64,000 nt of DNA from Sphingobacterium prati (GTDB lineage Bacteria; Bacteroidota; Bacteroidia; Sphingobacteriales; Sphingobacteriaceae), in NCBI RefSeq assembly GCF_013167215.1, contig NZ_JABJWY010000034.1:806001-870000 (forward strand), written 5' to 3'. Of the stretch, positions 27,556-35,891 are shown one piece after another (within the stretch, counting starts at the first letter, position 1; each line of letters opens with the position of its first letter). The notes beneath the pieces were generated by a model that searched no databases, had not been told where the DNA came from, and worked only from the letters and a program-made list of their open reading frames with translations. Both the position numbers and the translations under genes were made by a program.

Positions 27556-27672
27556 GCGTTCTTCCTCTAAACATTTCAATCAAATTCATTAAATCATCTA
27601 CTGATATCCTCCATACGGATATTAAGTAAGAGATTTATTCTTTTAATTGTACCATCAGTAGAGGATATCAAA

Positions 27673-27801
27673 TTATGCAAAATAAATTGCCAATAAAATC
27701 ACGATAATAATGCAGGCTATCATGATGTATTTATTCATTTGGCTATTTTTTTCTCCTTCGTCACTTTTATAGTGATAATCACGTTTATTCGGTAAATTCA
27801 T
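27673..27801 (-). CDS. 42-residue single-pass membrane protein
   Basis: Minus-strand ATG at 27801 opens MNLPNKRDYHYKSDEGEKNS, followed by a membrane segment (YIMIACIIIVILLAIYFA) that ends at the stop: N-terminal polar tail with a C-terminal anchor. It lies 44 nt after rlmH on the same strand, likely the same transcript. Too short for the usual ORF cut-off. The charge pattern and clean helix support it. Confidence 0.6.
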   Translation of the reverse strand: MNLPNKRDYHYKSDEGEKNSQMNKYIMIACIIIVILLAIYFA

Positions 27802-27845
27802 AAGTCTGTTTTTATTAATGATGAAGTTACGGACTTTTTTCCATA

Positions 27846-28319
27846 TTATTCGTGATGATAAGGTTCACCTTTCATAATGGAAAATGCCCGGTAAAGTTGT
27901 TCCGTAAAGAATAAACGGATCATTTGATGCGAAAAAGTCATTTTTGACAAAGACATTTTTGAATTGGCCCGATCATAGACTTTTTGATCAAAACCATAAG
28001 GACCACCAATGATAAAAACCATATGCTGTACACTGTTGATCATCATTTTTTCCAAATAAGCCGAAAACTCCAAGGAACGGAATTCTTTGCCGAATTCGTC
28101 CAATAAAATAACCATATCCTGTGGTTGTAATTGTTTTAAAATCAGTCCAGCCTCCTTGTCTTTCTGTTGCTCCTCTGAAAGGTTTTTGCTATTTTTAATA
28201 TCCGGTATTACTAGAATATTAAAGTTTACGTAGTACTTTAGTCTTTTGACGTATTTGTCGATTCCTTCGATCAAGTAAGTATCATCTGTCTTTCCAATAC
28301 AAAGTAATGTTATTTTCAT
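27846..28319 (-). CDS. rlmH: 23S rRNA pseudouridine-1915 N3-methyltransferase
   Basis: A SPOUT methyltransferase that modifies pseudouridine 1915 in helix 69 of 23S rRNA. 157 residues from the ATG at 28319 (MKITLLCIGKTDDTYL); an ATG four codons earlier is less likely. Family marks: VILLDEFGKEF, FIIGGPYGFD and the C-terminal MTFSHQMIRLFFTEQLYRAF then GEPYHHE. Normal length. Confidence 0.96.
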   Translation of the reverse strand: MKITLLCIGKTDDTYLIEGIDKYVKRLKYYVNFNILVIPDIKNSKNLSEEQQKDKEAGLILKQLQPQDMVILLDEFGKEFRSLEFSAYLEKMMINSVQHMVFIIGGPYGFDQKVYDRANSKMSLSKMTFSHQMIRLFFTEQLYRAFSIMKGEPYHHE

Positions 28320-28458
28320 AGTATCTATCAAGTTATCAAAGTTCCGATTTTATTTAAAATATACGCAAACAAAAAGCTACAAAACAATAAAGAAAGTTAT
28401 TCGTTTAGTTATAATACATTTATTTTCTCAACAAATGCACGAAAACCAACTTTTAAGT

Positions 28459-29352
28459 ATGAAAAAAATTAAATCTATCTTTCTTATTGCTTTAATTTTA
28501 ATTAGCTATCGAAGTTTCAGCCAGGAAAACCCTACTGACACCAGTAAAATATGGACCATCAAAGGTGAAAATACCTTTTTGATTAACCAGAGTTCATTCT
28601 CCAATTGGGCTGCAGGTGGTGTCAATTCATTTTCCGGAAATCTCACCCTAAATTATGATTTCAATTATAAAAAAGATAAATGGTCTTGGGATAATAAAGT
28701 TTTAGCGGCCTACGGACTAACTTTCCAAAAAGAATCGGATTGGCGTAAAAATGATGACAGATTGGTATTGAACAGCTTACTGGGCCATCAAGCTTCGCAA
28801 CATTGGTTATATACTTTTTTCCTAAATTTTAATACGCAGTTTGCCGATGGATTTGATTATACCCAAACACCGAAACAACGTATTTCGCGATTCCTGGCTC
28901 CGGCATATTTAAGCTTTGGACCGGGCTTTGCCTACAAAAAATCTGATAACCTGAGGTTCAACCTGTCTCCAGCAGCTGTAAGGTTTGTCTTTGTTACTGA
29001 TACGCTTCTTTCTACTCGATATGGGTTAGATCCAGGCAAAAAAGTAAGGACTGAATTCGGTGCCTCCTTTGATGCGTATTACAAAGTAAACCTGATGGAG
29101 AATGTTTCCTTTGAAAATATTCTAAAGCTATATTCAAATTATCTCGACAAACCTCAGAATGTTGACATAGACTACACCGCAAATCTGTTCATGAAGGTCA
29201 ATAAATTTATAACTGTAAATGCTGGCCTACAAATGATCTACGACGACAACACCGCTATTCCGATTATTAAAGATGGTGTAGAGGTCGGTAAAAGAAACTC
29301 AGCTTTACAGGTTAGACAAATTGTTGGTGCTGGAGTAACCTATAAGTTTTAG
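28459..29352 (+). CDS. DUF3078 outer-membrane protein
   Basis: A 297-residue DUF3078 protein. The ATG at 28459 puts a signal peptide first (MKKIKSIFLIALILISYRSF then SQ); the ATG at 28435 adds eight residues. Family marks: LINQSSFSNWAAGGVNSFSG, then alternating strands (WSWDNKVLAAYGLTFQKE; NLFMKVNKFITVNAGLQMIY) ending in a C-terminal beta-strand QIVGAGVTYKF. Probably a beta-barrel in the outer membrane, function unknown. Confidence 0.85.
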   Translation: MKKIKSIFLIALILISYRSFSQENPTDTSKIWTIKGENTFLINQSSFSNWAAGGVNSFSGNLTLNYDFNYKKDKWSWDNKVLAAYGLTFQKESDWRKNDDRLVLNSLLGHQASQHWLYTFFLNFNTQFADGFDYTQTPKQRISRFLAPAYLSFGPGFAYKKSDNLRFNLSPAAVRFVFVTDTLLSTRYGLDPGKKVRTEFGASFDAYYKVNLMENVSFENILKLYSNYLDKPQNVDIDYTANLFMKVNKFITVNAGLQMIYDDNTAIPIIKDGVEVGKRNSALQVRQIVGAGVTYKF

Positions 29353-29410
29353 TTACGACGATCAATTCTACATTAAAAACAATGACAACAATGCATTGAA
29401 CATAGTCAAA

Positions 29411-29437
29411 AAAGCCGAAATGTACTATTTCGGCTTT
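29411..29437. terminator. Bidirectional terminator
   Basis: AAAGCCGAAAT (29411-29421) and ATTTCGGCTTT (29427-29437), 5-nt loop, between the DUF3078 gene (+) and dnaB (-). Confidence 0.8.
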
Positions 29438-29469
29438 CTCATTTATGGATACTGATTTAAAATTACTTA

Positions 29470-31083
29470 TTAAAATGGTGCATCGTCAGGCATATCGTTC
29501 ATCCGTGAAGGCATCGTAATACCACCACTAAATCCGGCCCCGCCAAAGTCATCGCCAAAATTCGGGGAAGGGTTCAGCGCTGACGCTGAAAATGTAGCTG
29601 GTGCATCGCCGAAACCATCGCCACCGCCCATTCCAGAAAATTCATCCTCGAGATCGACGAATTTAACGAATTTACCAACGAAACGAAGTGGCACGATTCC
29701 TGTTTCACCGTTACGGTGCTTGGCAATGATAACTTCACCAACACCGGCGGTAGGGCGTCCCTCTTCATCTTCTGTCAGACCGTAATATTCCGGTCTGTAT
29801 AAGAAAAGTACCATATCGGCATCCTGCTCGATAGATCCCGACTCACGCAAATCGGATAACATCGGTCGTTTACTATTTCCTGGTCTAGATTCCACTGCAC
29901 GGCTCAATTGTGATAAAGCCAAAACAGGGATATTCAATTCTTTCGCGACCGACTTCAATGCCCGGGAAATACTACCGATTTCTTGCTCCCGGTTACCTCC
30001 GCCTTTACCTTCTGCTTTACCGTGCATCAATTGCAAATAATCGACAATCACCATTTGAATATCATATTGTGCTTTTAGACGACGGCATTTTGCCCTAAAT
30101 TCAAATACATTCAGCGCAGGTGTATCATCAATGATGATCGGAGCATCTGTCAGTCGCCCAATACGAGAGTGCAACTGCTGCCATTCGTGATCTGCCAGGT
30201 TACCTTTCTTCAATTTTTCCTGTTCAATTTCAGTTTCTCCAGCGATCAGACGATTGACCAACTGAACCGATGACATCTCCAGCGAGAATACCGCTACAGC
30301 TTTACCGTGTTCCACCGCCGCATTTCGTGCGACAGACAATACAAATGCCGTTTTACCCATGGCTGGACGTGCAGCGATAATCACCAGATCCGAAGGTTGC
30401 CAGCCAGAAGTCATACGATCAAGCGCGGTTAGCCCTGATGGCACACCGGTCAGACCGTCCGTGCGATCACGTAACATCTCAAGATTTGAGATGGCTTCAC
30501 GCATAATATCGTCCATCTTCCGGGAATCTCTTCTCAAGTTATTTTGCGCAATATCAAACAAGCTCTTTTCGGCATGGTCCAAGAGATCGAAAATATCGGA
30601 GGTCTCGTCATAAGAGCTATTGATGATTTCAGTCGAAACTTTGATCAGTTCCCTTTGAATATATTTCTGAGAAATAATCCGTGCATGGTATTCAATATTA
30701 GCCGCTGAAACAACCCGGTCAGTCAGTTGCGTAATGTAATAAGCTCCGCCTACCATTTCCAGTGCGCCCATTCTCCGCAACTCGGATGTAACCGTCAAAA
30801 TATCAATCGGTGAGGTCTTTTGGAATAAACCAAATATCGCTTCAAAAATTTTCTGATGCGATTCCTTATAGAAAGACTCAGGTTTTAAAATATCAATAAT
30901 CTCGCTCAGTGCATTTTTCTCAAGCATCAATGCGCCCAAAACAGCTTCCTCAAGATCTACTGCCTGTGGCGGTAGCTTACCTAAGCCGCTTACCATATTG
31001 TTTAATTTGGTACGGCGCTCACCATAATTACCTCTTTTGTTATTATCCGTATTATTCGCCTCAAAATTGCTCTCGTTCATCAT
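29470..31083 (-). CDS. dnaB: Replicative DNA helicase DnaB
   Basis: Hexameric helicase that unwinds the fork. From the ATG at 31083 (MMNESNF) about 537 residues: N-terminal primase-interacting domain (PPQAVDLEEAVLGALM), then the RecA-like domain with IIAARPAMGKTAF (Walker A), VIVDYLQLM (Walker B), the SQLSRAVE motif and IEQDADMV. The C-terminus has a Gly/Phe-rich, low-complexity tail ending DDAPF. The frame is open upstream to 31206 but those residues look non-coding. No intein. Confidence 0.95.
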   Translation of the reverse strand: MMNESNFEANNTDNNKRGNYGERRTKLNNMVSGLGKLPPQAVDLEEAVLGALMLEKNALSEIIDILKPESFYKESHQKIFEAIFGLFQKTSPIDILTVTSELRRMGALEMVGGAYYITQLTDRVVSAANIEYHARIISQKYIQRELIKVSTEIINSSYDETSDIFDLLDHAEKSLFDIAQNNLRRDSRKMDDIMREAISNLEMLRDRTDGLTGVPSGLTALDRMTSGWQPSDLVIIAARPAMGKTAFVLSVARNAAVEHGKAVAVFSLEMSSVQLVNRLIAGETEIEQEKLKKGNLADHEWQQLHSRIGRLTDAPIIIDDTPALNVFEFRAKCRRLKAQYDIQMVIVDYLQLMHGKAEGKGGGNREQEIGSISRALKSVAKELNIPVLALSQLSRAVESRPGNSKRPMLSDLRESGSIEQDADMVLFLYRPEYYGLTEDEEGRPTAGVGEVIIAKHRNGETGIVPLRFVGKFVKFVDLEDEFSGMGGGDGFGDAPATFSASALNPSPNFGDDFGGAGFSGGITMPSRMNDMPDDAPF

Positions 31084-31495
31084 GATATTATATCCGAAAT
31101 ATAGCTTCCCAGCTCTTAAATTTAAGATGGGATAACAAATGTATAAAAAATAAAATTCACCACGATGATGAATTACAAACAGTAGATTTAGTTGTTCAGC
31201 CATCAACTGTCAAAACACTTTGAAGAACACAGTTTTACCGCTCCACTTATTAACACAACATGTGGAAAACATGTTGAAAATAAAAAACAAGTTCTTAAAA
31301 TCAATACATTAAAAAGTGTTGATAACTTAAGCCACTGTGAATAACCAAAATTTCACAAATTCAAAATGGCGACATTTATTTCTTATCAGGGGCGAGACTA
31401 ATCACGATGATTAAGCCAGAAAAATCACAGCTTTAAATCAAAAAACAAATCCTATTTTACGCATTAAAAATATTCTTATATCGTATATTTGTAAA
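31084..31495. promoter_or_regulatory. dnaB-menG divergent region with DnaA-box-like sites
   Basis: Contains TGTGAATAA at 31336-31344 (exact match to the DnaA-box complement TGTGNATAA), and one-mismatch relatives TGTGGAAAA (31261-31269) and TGTTGATAA (31317-31325). A CAACATGT/ACATGTTG inverted repeat spans 31256-31276. TATATTTG at 31484-31491 fits a -7 element for menG. AT-rich. Could be dnaB regulation by DnaA or a weak origin-like cluster. Confidence 0.4.
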
Positions 31496-32236
31496 ATGAC
31501 GCACGATTCTTCTACATTAAAGCCCTATAAAGATGCCAATGATGGCAAGAAAAAACAGGTGGCGGATATGTTCGACAATATTTCCCATTCCTACGACTTC
31601 TTAAACCACTTCATGTCTTTAGGGATTGATATTATATGGCGAAAAAAAGCCATTAATGCGCTAAAATCCATCAAGCCTCAGCTGATGCTTGATGTAGCAA
31701 CCGGAACGGGTGATTTTGCATTGGAATCTATAAAAATATTGAATCCAAAAAAGATAATTGGTGTTGATATTTCACAAGGGATGCTTGATGTCGCCAAAAA
31801 GAAAATAGCAAACAAGGGGCTTGAAAATCAGTTCGAAGTACAATTAGGGGATTCGGAAAGACTTCAATTTGATGACAATACTTTTGACGCTGTTACCGTG
31901 GCGTTTGGGGTCCGTAACTTCGAGAACTTAGAGAAAGGATTATCTGATATCTACCGTGTATTAAAACCCGGCGGTAAAGCTGTTATTTTGGAGTTCTCGA
32001 ATCCAAAAAAATTCCCAATAAAACAACTCTATAATTTTTATTTCAAATATGTAACCCCAACCATTGGAAAATTCTTTTCAAAAGATGCCAGTGCTTACGA
32101 ATATTTACCGGAATCTGTTGCTCAGTTTCCCGATGGACAGAAATTTGTTGCTATAAATAAAAAGGCTGGCTTTGACCAAACGATTGTAAAACCTCAAACG
32201 TTTGGTATCTGTACGATTTATATCGCTACTAAATAA
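31496..32236 (+). CDS. menG: Demethylmenaquinone methyltransferase
   Basis: Last step of menaquinone synthesis. 246 residues of the UbiE/MenG family: KKQVADMFDNISHSYDFLNH, the SAM site LDVATGTGDFAL, VAFGVRNFENLEKGL and LKPGGKAVILEFSNP. The organism is expected to use menaquinone, so MenG is preferred over UbiE. Its ATG lies only a few nt after the -7 element, so the mRNA may be leaderless. Confidence 0.95.
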   Translation: MTHDSSTLKPYKDANDGKKKQVADMFDNISHSYDFLNHFMSLGIDIIWRKKAINALKSIKPQLMLDVATGTGDFALESIKILNPKKIIGVDISQGMLDVAKKKIANKGLENQFEVQLGDSERLQFDDNTFDAVTVAFGVRNFENLEKGLSDIYRVLKPGGKAVILEFSNPKKFPIKQLYNFYFKYVTPTIGKFFSKDASAYEYLPESVAQFPDGQKFVAINKKAGFDQTIVKPQTFGICTIYIATK

Positions 32237-32318
32237 GTCAATAAACGATTCTACGACTTCATATTAGCATTAAAAGACGGTCAATATCGAGTTTTAATAT
32301 TTCAACTAGTTAACATAT

Positions 32319-33080
32319 ATGACAAAGACAGTTTTCATCACAGGAGCAAGTTCAGGTATTGGCCAAGCCTGTGCTGAAGTATTGGCAAAGGAAGGCTACA
32401 ATCTTTTACTTTGTGCCCGCAGACTAAATCGTTTGGATGAATTGAAGGAAAAACTGAGTTCAGCCTACCCCGATATCAAAATTCATACCTTTGAGTTAGA
32501 CGTCAGAGATTCAGAGCAGGTCCAGAATCAAATAGATGGTTTGCCACAGGAATGGAAAAAAATCCATGTGTTAATTAATAATGCCGGACTTAGTCAAGGG
32601 CTGGATCCTATTCAGGATGGCGATATTGGTGACTGGGACAGAATGATCGATACCAACGTCAAGGGCTTGCTTTATGTCAGCAAAGCAGTTATCCCATTAA
32701 TGGAAACTGAAAATGGGGCACATATTGTCAATTTAGGATCTATAGCCGGAAAAGAGGTTTATCCCAATGGTAATGTGTACTGTGCGACAAAACATGCCGT
32801 CGACGCTTTAACAAAAGCAATGCGTATCGACCTGCTTTCCAGAGGCATAAAAGTTAGTTCCATTGATCCCGGAATGGTCGAGACAGAGTTCTCTCAAGTT
32901 CGTTTTCATGGCGACAAGGAACGGGCAAAAAACGTCTATGCAGGCGTGCAGCCCCTAACCGGAACCGACATCGCTGAAACAATACTTTTTGTCATCACCA
33001 GACCGGCGCATGTGAATATCAACGATCTATTAATAATGCCCACAGCTCAGGCTACGGGCACGATTGTCAATCGAAAATAA
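32319..33080 (+). CDS. Short-chain dehydrogenase, YdfG-like
   Basis: 253 residues of the classical SDR family: FITGASSGIGQACAEVL (NADP(H) loop), INNAGL, the catalytic Ser in NLGSIAGKE, and YCATKHAVDALTKAMR with Tyr and Lys of YxxxK. The SIDPGMVETEFS and the C-terminal tail fit the YdfG group that reduces 3-hydroxy acids or serine, but the substrate cannot be fixed from sequence. Confidence 0.9.
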   Translation: MTKTVFITGASSGIGQACAEVLAKEGYNLLLCARRLNRLDELKEKLSSAYPDIKIHTFELDVRDSEQVQNQIDGLPQEWKKIHVLINNAGLSQGLDPIQDGDIGDWDRMIDTNVKGLLYVSKAVIPLMETENGAHIVNLGSIAGKEVYPNGNVYCATKHAVDALTKAMRIDLLSRGIKVSSIDPGMVETEFSQVRFHGDKERAKNVYAGVQPLTGTDIAETILFVITRPAHVNINDLLIMPTAQATGTIVNRK

Positions 33081-33090
33081 TTAAAACATC

Positions 33091-33540
33091 ATGTCATTAG
33101 AAACACAAATAAATCAAGACATTAAAGCGGCAATGATCGCAAAAGACACCGCAACACTGCGTGGATTACGTGCCATTAAAGCGGCTATTCTTCTTGCTAA
33201 AACTGAAAAAGGCCACGCAGAAGAGCTGACTCAAGAAGCTGAAATCAAGGTTTTACAAAAATTGGTAAAACAACGCCGTGAATCTGCCGAAATCTATAAG
33301 AATCAAAACCGTGAAGATCTTTACCAAATTGAGGTAGAAGAGGAAAAAGTGATCGAAGCTTATCTCCCTAAACAAATGAACAAAGAGGAAGTAGAATCTG
33401 TTATCAAAGCAATCATCGCAGATACCGGCGCTTCATCGATTAAGGAAATGGGAAAAGTAATGGGTGCTGCCAATCAAAAATTAGCCGGGCAAGCTGACGG
33501 GAAAACAATCTCTGAAGTAGTAAAAAGCCTATTGGCATAA
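33091..33540 (+). CDS. GatB/YqeY domain protein
   Basis: 149 residues, all helical, matching YqeY: LETQINQDIKAAMIAKD, LRAIKAAILLAKTEK, LVKQRRESAEIYKNQ and MGKVMGAANQKLAGQADGK. The domain is shared with the tail of GatB amidotransferase and binds tRNA there; the stand-alone role is poorly known. 10 nt after the dehydrogenase. Confidence 0.92.
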   Translation: MSLETQINQDIKAAMIAKDTATLRGLRAIKAAILLAKTEKGHAEELTQEAEIKVLQKLVKQRRESAEIYKNQNREDLYQIEVEEEKVIEAYLPKQMNKEEVESVIKAIIADTGASSIKEMGKVMGAANQKLAGQADGKTISEVVKSLLA

Positions 33541-33560
33541 TCATCCCATTAAAATAATAT

Positions 33561-33610
33561 AAATCGAGTTACCAACCAATTGCTCTTGCGTAGGGTCGGT
33601 AACTCGATTT
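33561..33610 (+). terminator. Hairpin after yqeY-type gene
   Basis: AAATCGAGTTACC (33561-33573) and GGTAACTCGATTT (33598-33610), perfect 13-bp arms with a 24-nt loop that can pair further. Confidence 0.65.
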
Positions 33611-33630
33611 GTCTGTCTTCATTAACCATC

Positions 33631-34086
33631 ATGGAATATAATTGGAAACTTAAGAATTTTGATGAACTGACGAACCGGGAACTGTACCGCCTTTTAAAAT
33701 TGCGTACGGAGGTTTTTGTACTGGAACAAGCGTGTCTATATCCTGAACTGGATGATAAAGATTATGTCTGCCTACATCTTTGGGCGGAAAAGGATGGCGA
33801 AATTGTCGCATATACCCGTTTGGTTCCGGCTGGAATTTCATACCCACAAGCTTCCATAGGGCGTGTAATTGTTGTGAAGGAGGCGCGAGGAACAGGCTTA
33901 AGCCAGTTGCTGATGCATAAATCTATCGCGGCTACGCTAGAAGCGTTCGGACCGCAGGATATACAAATCGGTGCCCAATTTCACTTAAAGTCATTCTATG
34001 AGAAATTAGGGTTTGAACAAAATTCCGAACCTTATCCTGACTACGGGATTCTCCACATAGACATGACTAAATCAGTTCTTAAATAA
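33631..34086 (+). CDS. ElaA-family N-acetyltransferase
   Basis: 151 residues from the ATG at 33631 (MEYNWKLKNFDEL). The ElaA signature LRTEVFVLEQACLYPELDD, then LWAEKDGEIVAYTRLVPA, and the acetyl-CoA loop EARGTGLSQLLM; the end SFYEKLGFEQNSEPY is typical. The earlier frame opening at 33580 lies in the hairpin. Substrate unknown. Confidence 0.92.
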   Translation: MEYNWKLKNFDELTNRELYRLLKLRTEVFVLEQACLYPELDDKDYVCLHLWAEKDGEIVAYTRLVPAGISYPQASIGRVIVVKEARGTGLSQLLMHKSIAATLEAFGPQDIQIGAQFHLKSFYEKLGFEQNSEPYPDYGILHIDMTKSVLK

Positions 34087-34095
34087 ATTATATTT

Positions 34096-34470
34096 ATGAA
34101 TCACATTGTAATCATTACCGCCGCATTATTGGGCGCTTTGGCCATTATATTAGGTGCATTTGGCGCACATGCATTCAAAAAAATTATATCGGCTGAAAAG
34201 CTGGATTCGTTCGAGGTAGGCGTTCGATATCAAATGTATGCAGCCATCACCCTATTGGTTCTCGGACTAAACCTATCCTTTGGCTATCAGTCCGAACGGG
34301 CAGCCTATTACCTAATTACCTCGGGTACATTATTGTTTTCAGGAAGTATTTATTTTCTTTCCTTTGCGGAGTATTGGAAGAAAAATCTGAAGTTTCTCGG
34401 TCCTATCACTCCTTTAGGAGGATTACTCATGATAATGGGCTGGATTGCAATTATCATTCGTTTTTTATAA
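34096..34470 (+). CDS. DUF423 membrane protein (YgdD/TMEM256 type)
   Basis: 124 residues with four membrane segments. The marks are the N-terminal GALAIILGAFGAHAFKK and YQMYAAITLLVLGL, followed by FSGSIYFLSF and PLGGLLMIMGWIAII. Inner membrane, function unknown. The promoter of the fluoride riboswitch overlaps its 3' end. Confidence 0.9.
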   Translation: MNHIVIITAALLGALAIILGAFGAHAFKKIISAEKLDSFEVGVRYQMYAAITLLVLGLNLSFGYQSERAAYYLITSGTLLFSGSIYFLSFAEYWKKNLKFLGPITPLGGLLMIMGWIAIIIRFL

Positions 34471-34475
34471 CTTTG
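34445..34475 (+). promoter_or_regulatory. Promoter of the fluoride riboswitch-CLC unit
   Basis: TTG at 34445-34447 and TAACTTTG at 34468-34475 (fits TAnnTTTG), 20 nt apart. Predicted start near 34482, where the aptamer begins. It overlaps the end of the DUF423 gene. Confidence 0.65.
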
Positions 34476-34483
34476 CATCACAT

Positions 34484-34535
34484 AGTGGCAATGATGTCTG
34501 CCTTGAACCGCCTTAATAAGCTGATGACGTCTACT
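34484..34535 (+). ncRNA. Fluoride riboswitch (crcB motif)
   Basis: The conserved pieces are in order: GGC (34487-34489) and GCC (34500-34502) for the pseudoknot; P1 GATGTC (34493-34498) with GACGTC (34526-34531); the invariant AACCGCC (34506-34512); and GCTGATGAC followed by GTCTACT (34520-34535). This is the known crcB aptamer, which binds fluoride. The next gene is a CLC-F type antiporter, a known target. The 3' part GTCTACT (34529-34535) also complements AGTAGAC (34565-34571) at the start codon, so the switch probably acts on translation. Confidence 0.9.
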
Positions 34536-34561
34536 TTTAGTATAAAAACAACAAATTTTAT

Positions 34562-35821
34562 ATGAGTAGACTTATGGCTATAAAAATTTCAAATCAAACA
34601 CCGCAAAACAATTTTTATTTTATTTCCAAATGGCTGATTACCTGTTGTATGGTAGGTTTTATCGTTGGGTCAATCTGCGCATTCTTCCTTTTTTCGCTGA
34701 ATTGGGTCACCATATATAGGGAAAACAATCCCTGGATCATCTACGGATTACCTCTTGCGGGTCTGATCATTGTCTTATCCTATCAGCGCTGGGGTAATCC
34801 TTCCAGTAAAGGGAACAACCTGCTGATTGAAGAATACCTTTATCCGCAGCGCCGGATACCGCTCGTTATGGCACCACTTGTCCTATTTGGAACTTTGATC
34901 ACTCATTTGTTCGGAGGATCAGCCGGACGTGAGGGAACGGCTGTCCAGATTGGCGGGGCAATATCCGACCAGCTCAACCGTTGGTTTAATTTCGACAAAA
35001 CCGAACGTCGTATCCTGATATCTATCGGTATTACAGCAGGTTTTGCCGCCGTCTTTGGCACCCCACTTGCCGGTACGATCTTTGGTCTTGAAGTTTTGCT
35101 CATTGGTAAAAAAAGATATTTTGGACTACTCCCCTGCATGCTCACAGCCTATATTGCAAACCTTAGTTGCCAGTTGTGGAATGTCCCACATACACATTAT
35201 CCTATACACGAGAGTATACCTCCATTATCTTTAGGCAATATTGGTCTTAGCCTGATTGCAGGAATTTTATTCGGCGTGGCCGCCTGGTTGTTTACTTTCA
35301 CGGGTGACTTCTTCAGTGCTCAATTTAAAAAGATCAAATCCCCTCTGCTTAGACCAGTGATCGGTGGTCTCATCATCGTGATTACGGTGGTATTGCTAAA
35401 AAGCACAAAATATATCGGCTTGGGTATTCCAATGATCCAGGAGGCTTTTAACAATCCTGCGGATTATTATGATTTTCTCATTAAACTGGTACTAACCACA
35501 TTTACGCTTTCTGCCGGTTTTAAAGGCGGGGAAGTGACCCCATTATTTTTTATTGGGGCTACGCTTGGCAGTGCGCTGAGTACCATTATCCCACTTCCTT
35601 TGGGGCTACTGGCCGCCATGGGCTTTGTTGCCGTATTCTCAGGCGCCACAAATACGCCACTGGCTTGTATCATTATGGGCTATGAGCTTTTTGGTTTTCA
35701 ACCTGTCGTTTTTATAGCAATTGCTTGCATAGTCGCATTTATATTTTCTGGAAAAAAAGGAATTTATGTTGCCCAGAAAGGGGGAATTAAAGAAAAATTG
35801 TACCGAAGATTGAATCTGTAA
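34562..35821 (+). CDS. CLC-F type fluoride/proton antiporter
   Basis: A 419-residue CLC-family channel/antiporter with about ten membrane segments in the inner membrane. It differs from chloride CLCs in the way fluoride-specific CLC-F proteins do: GNNLL (84-88) in place of the GSGIP filter and GREGT (122-126) with gating Glu124 instead of GREGP; later GFKGGEVTPLFFIGATLG. The fluoride aptamer directly upstream fits exactly. Start at 34562 or an in-frame ATG four codons later; the masking helix covers both. I infer fluoride export. Confidence 0.9.
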   Translation: MSRLMAIKISNQTPQNNFYFISKWLITCCMVGFIVGSICAFFLFSLNWVTIYRENNPWIIYGLPLAGLIIVLSYQRWGNPSSKGNNLLIEEYLYPQRRIPLVMAPLVLFGTLITHLFGGSAGREGTAVQIGGAISDQLNRWFNFDKTERRILISIGITAGFAAVFGTPLAGTIFGLEVLLIGKKRYFGLLPCMLTAYIANLSCQLWNVPHTHYPIHESIPPLSLGNIGLSLIAGILFGVAAWLFTFTGDFFSAQFKKIKSPLLRPVIGGLIIVITVVLLKSTKYIGLGIPMIQEAFNNPADYYDFLIKLVLTTFTLSAGFKGGEVTPLFFIGATLGSALSTIIPLPLGLLAAMGFVAVFSGATNTPLACIIMGYELFGFQPVVFIAIACIVAFIFSGKKGIYVAQKGGIKEKLYRRLNL

Positions 35822-35834
35822 CTCTGGCCATAAA

Positions 35835-35866
35835 AAAAGCATAAAAGTCCCTGATTTTATGCTTTT
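35835..35866. terminator. Bidirectional terminator
   Basis: AAAAGCATAAAA (35835-35846) and TTTTATGCTTTT (35855-35866), 8-nt loop, between the CLC gene (+) and mgtE (-). Confidence 0.8.
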
Positions 35867-35891
35867 CATCGCTATTTTTTTTCAAACAGGC

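Noticed and set aside
31084..31206. Longer N-terminus for dnaB
   Set aside because: The added residues are hydrophobic and unlike DnaB; two ATGs at 31083 and 31080 give the normal start.
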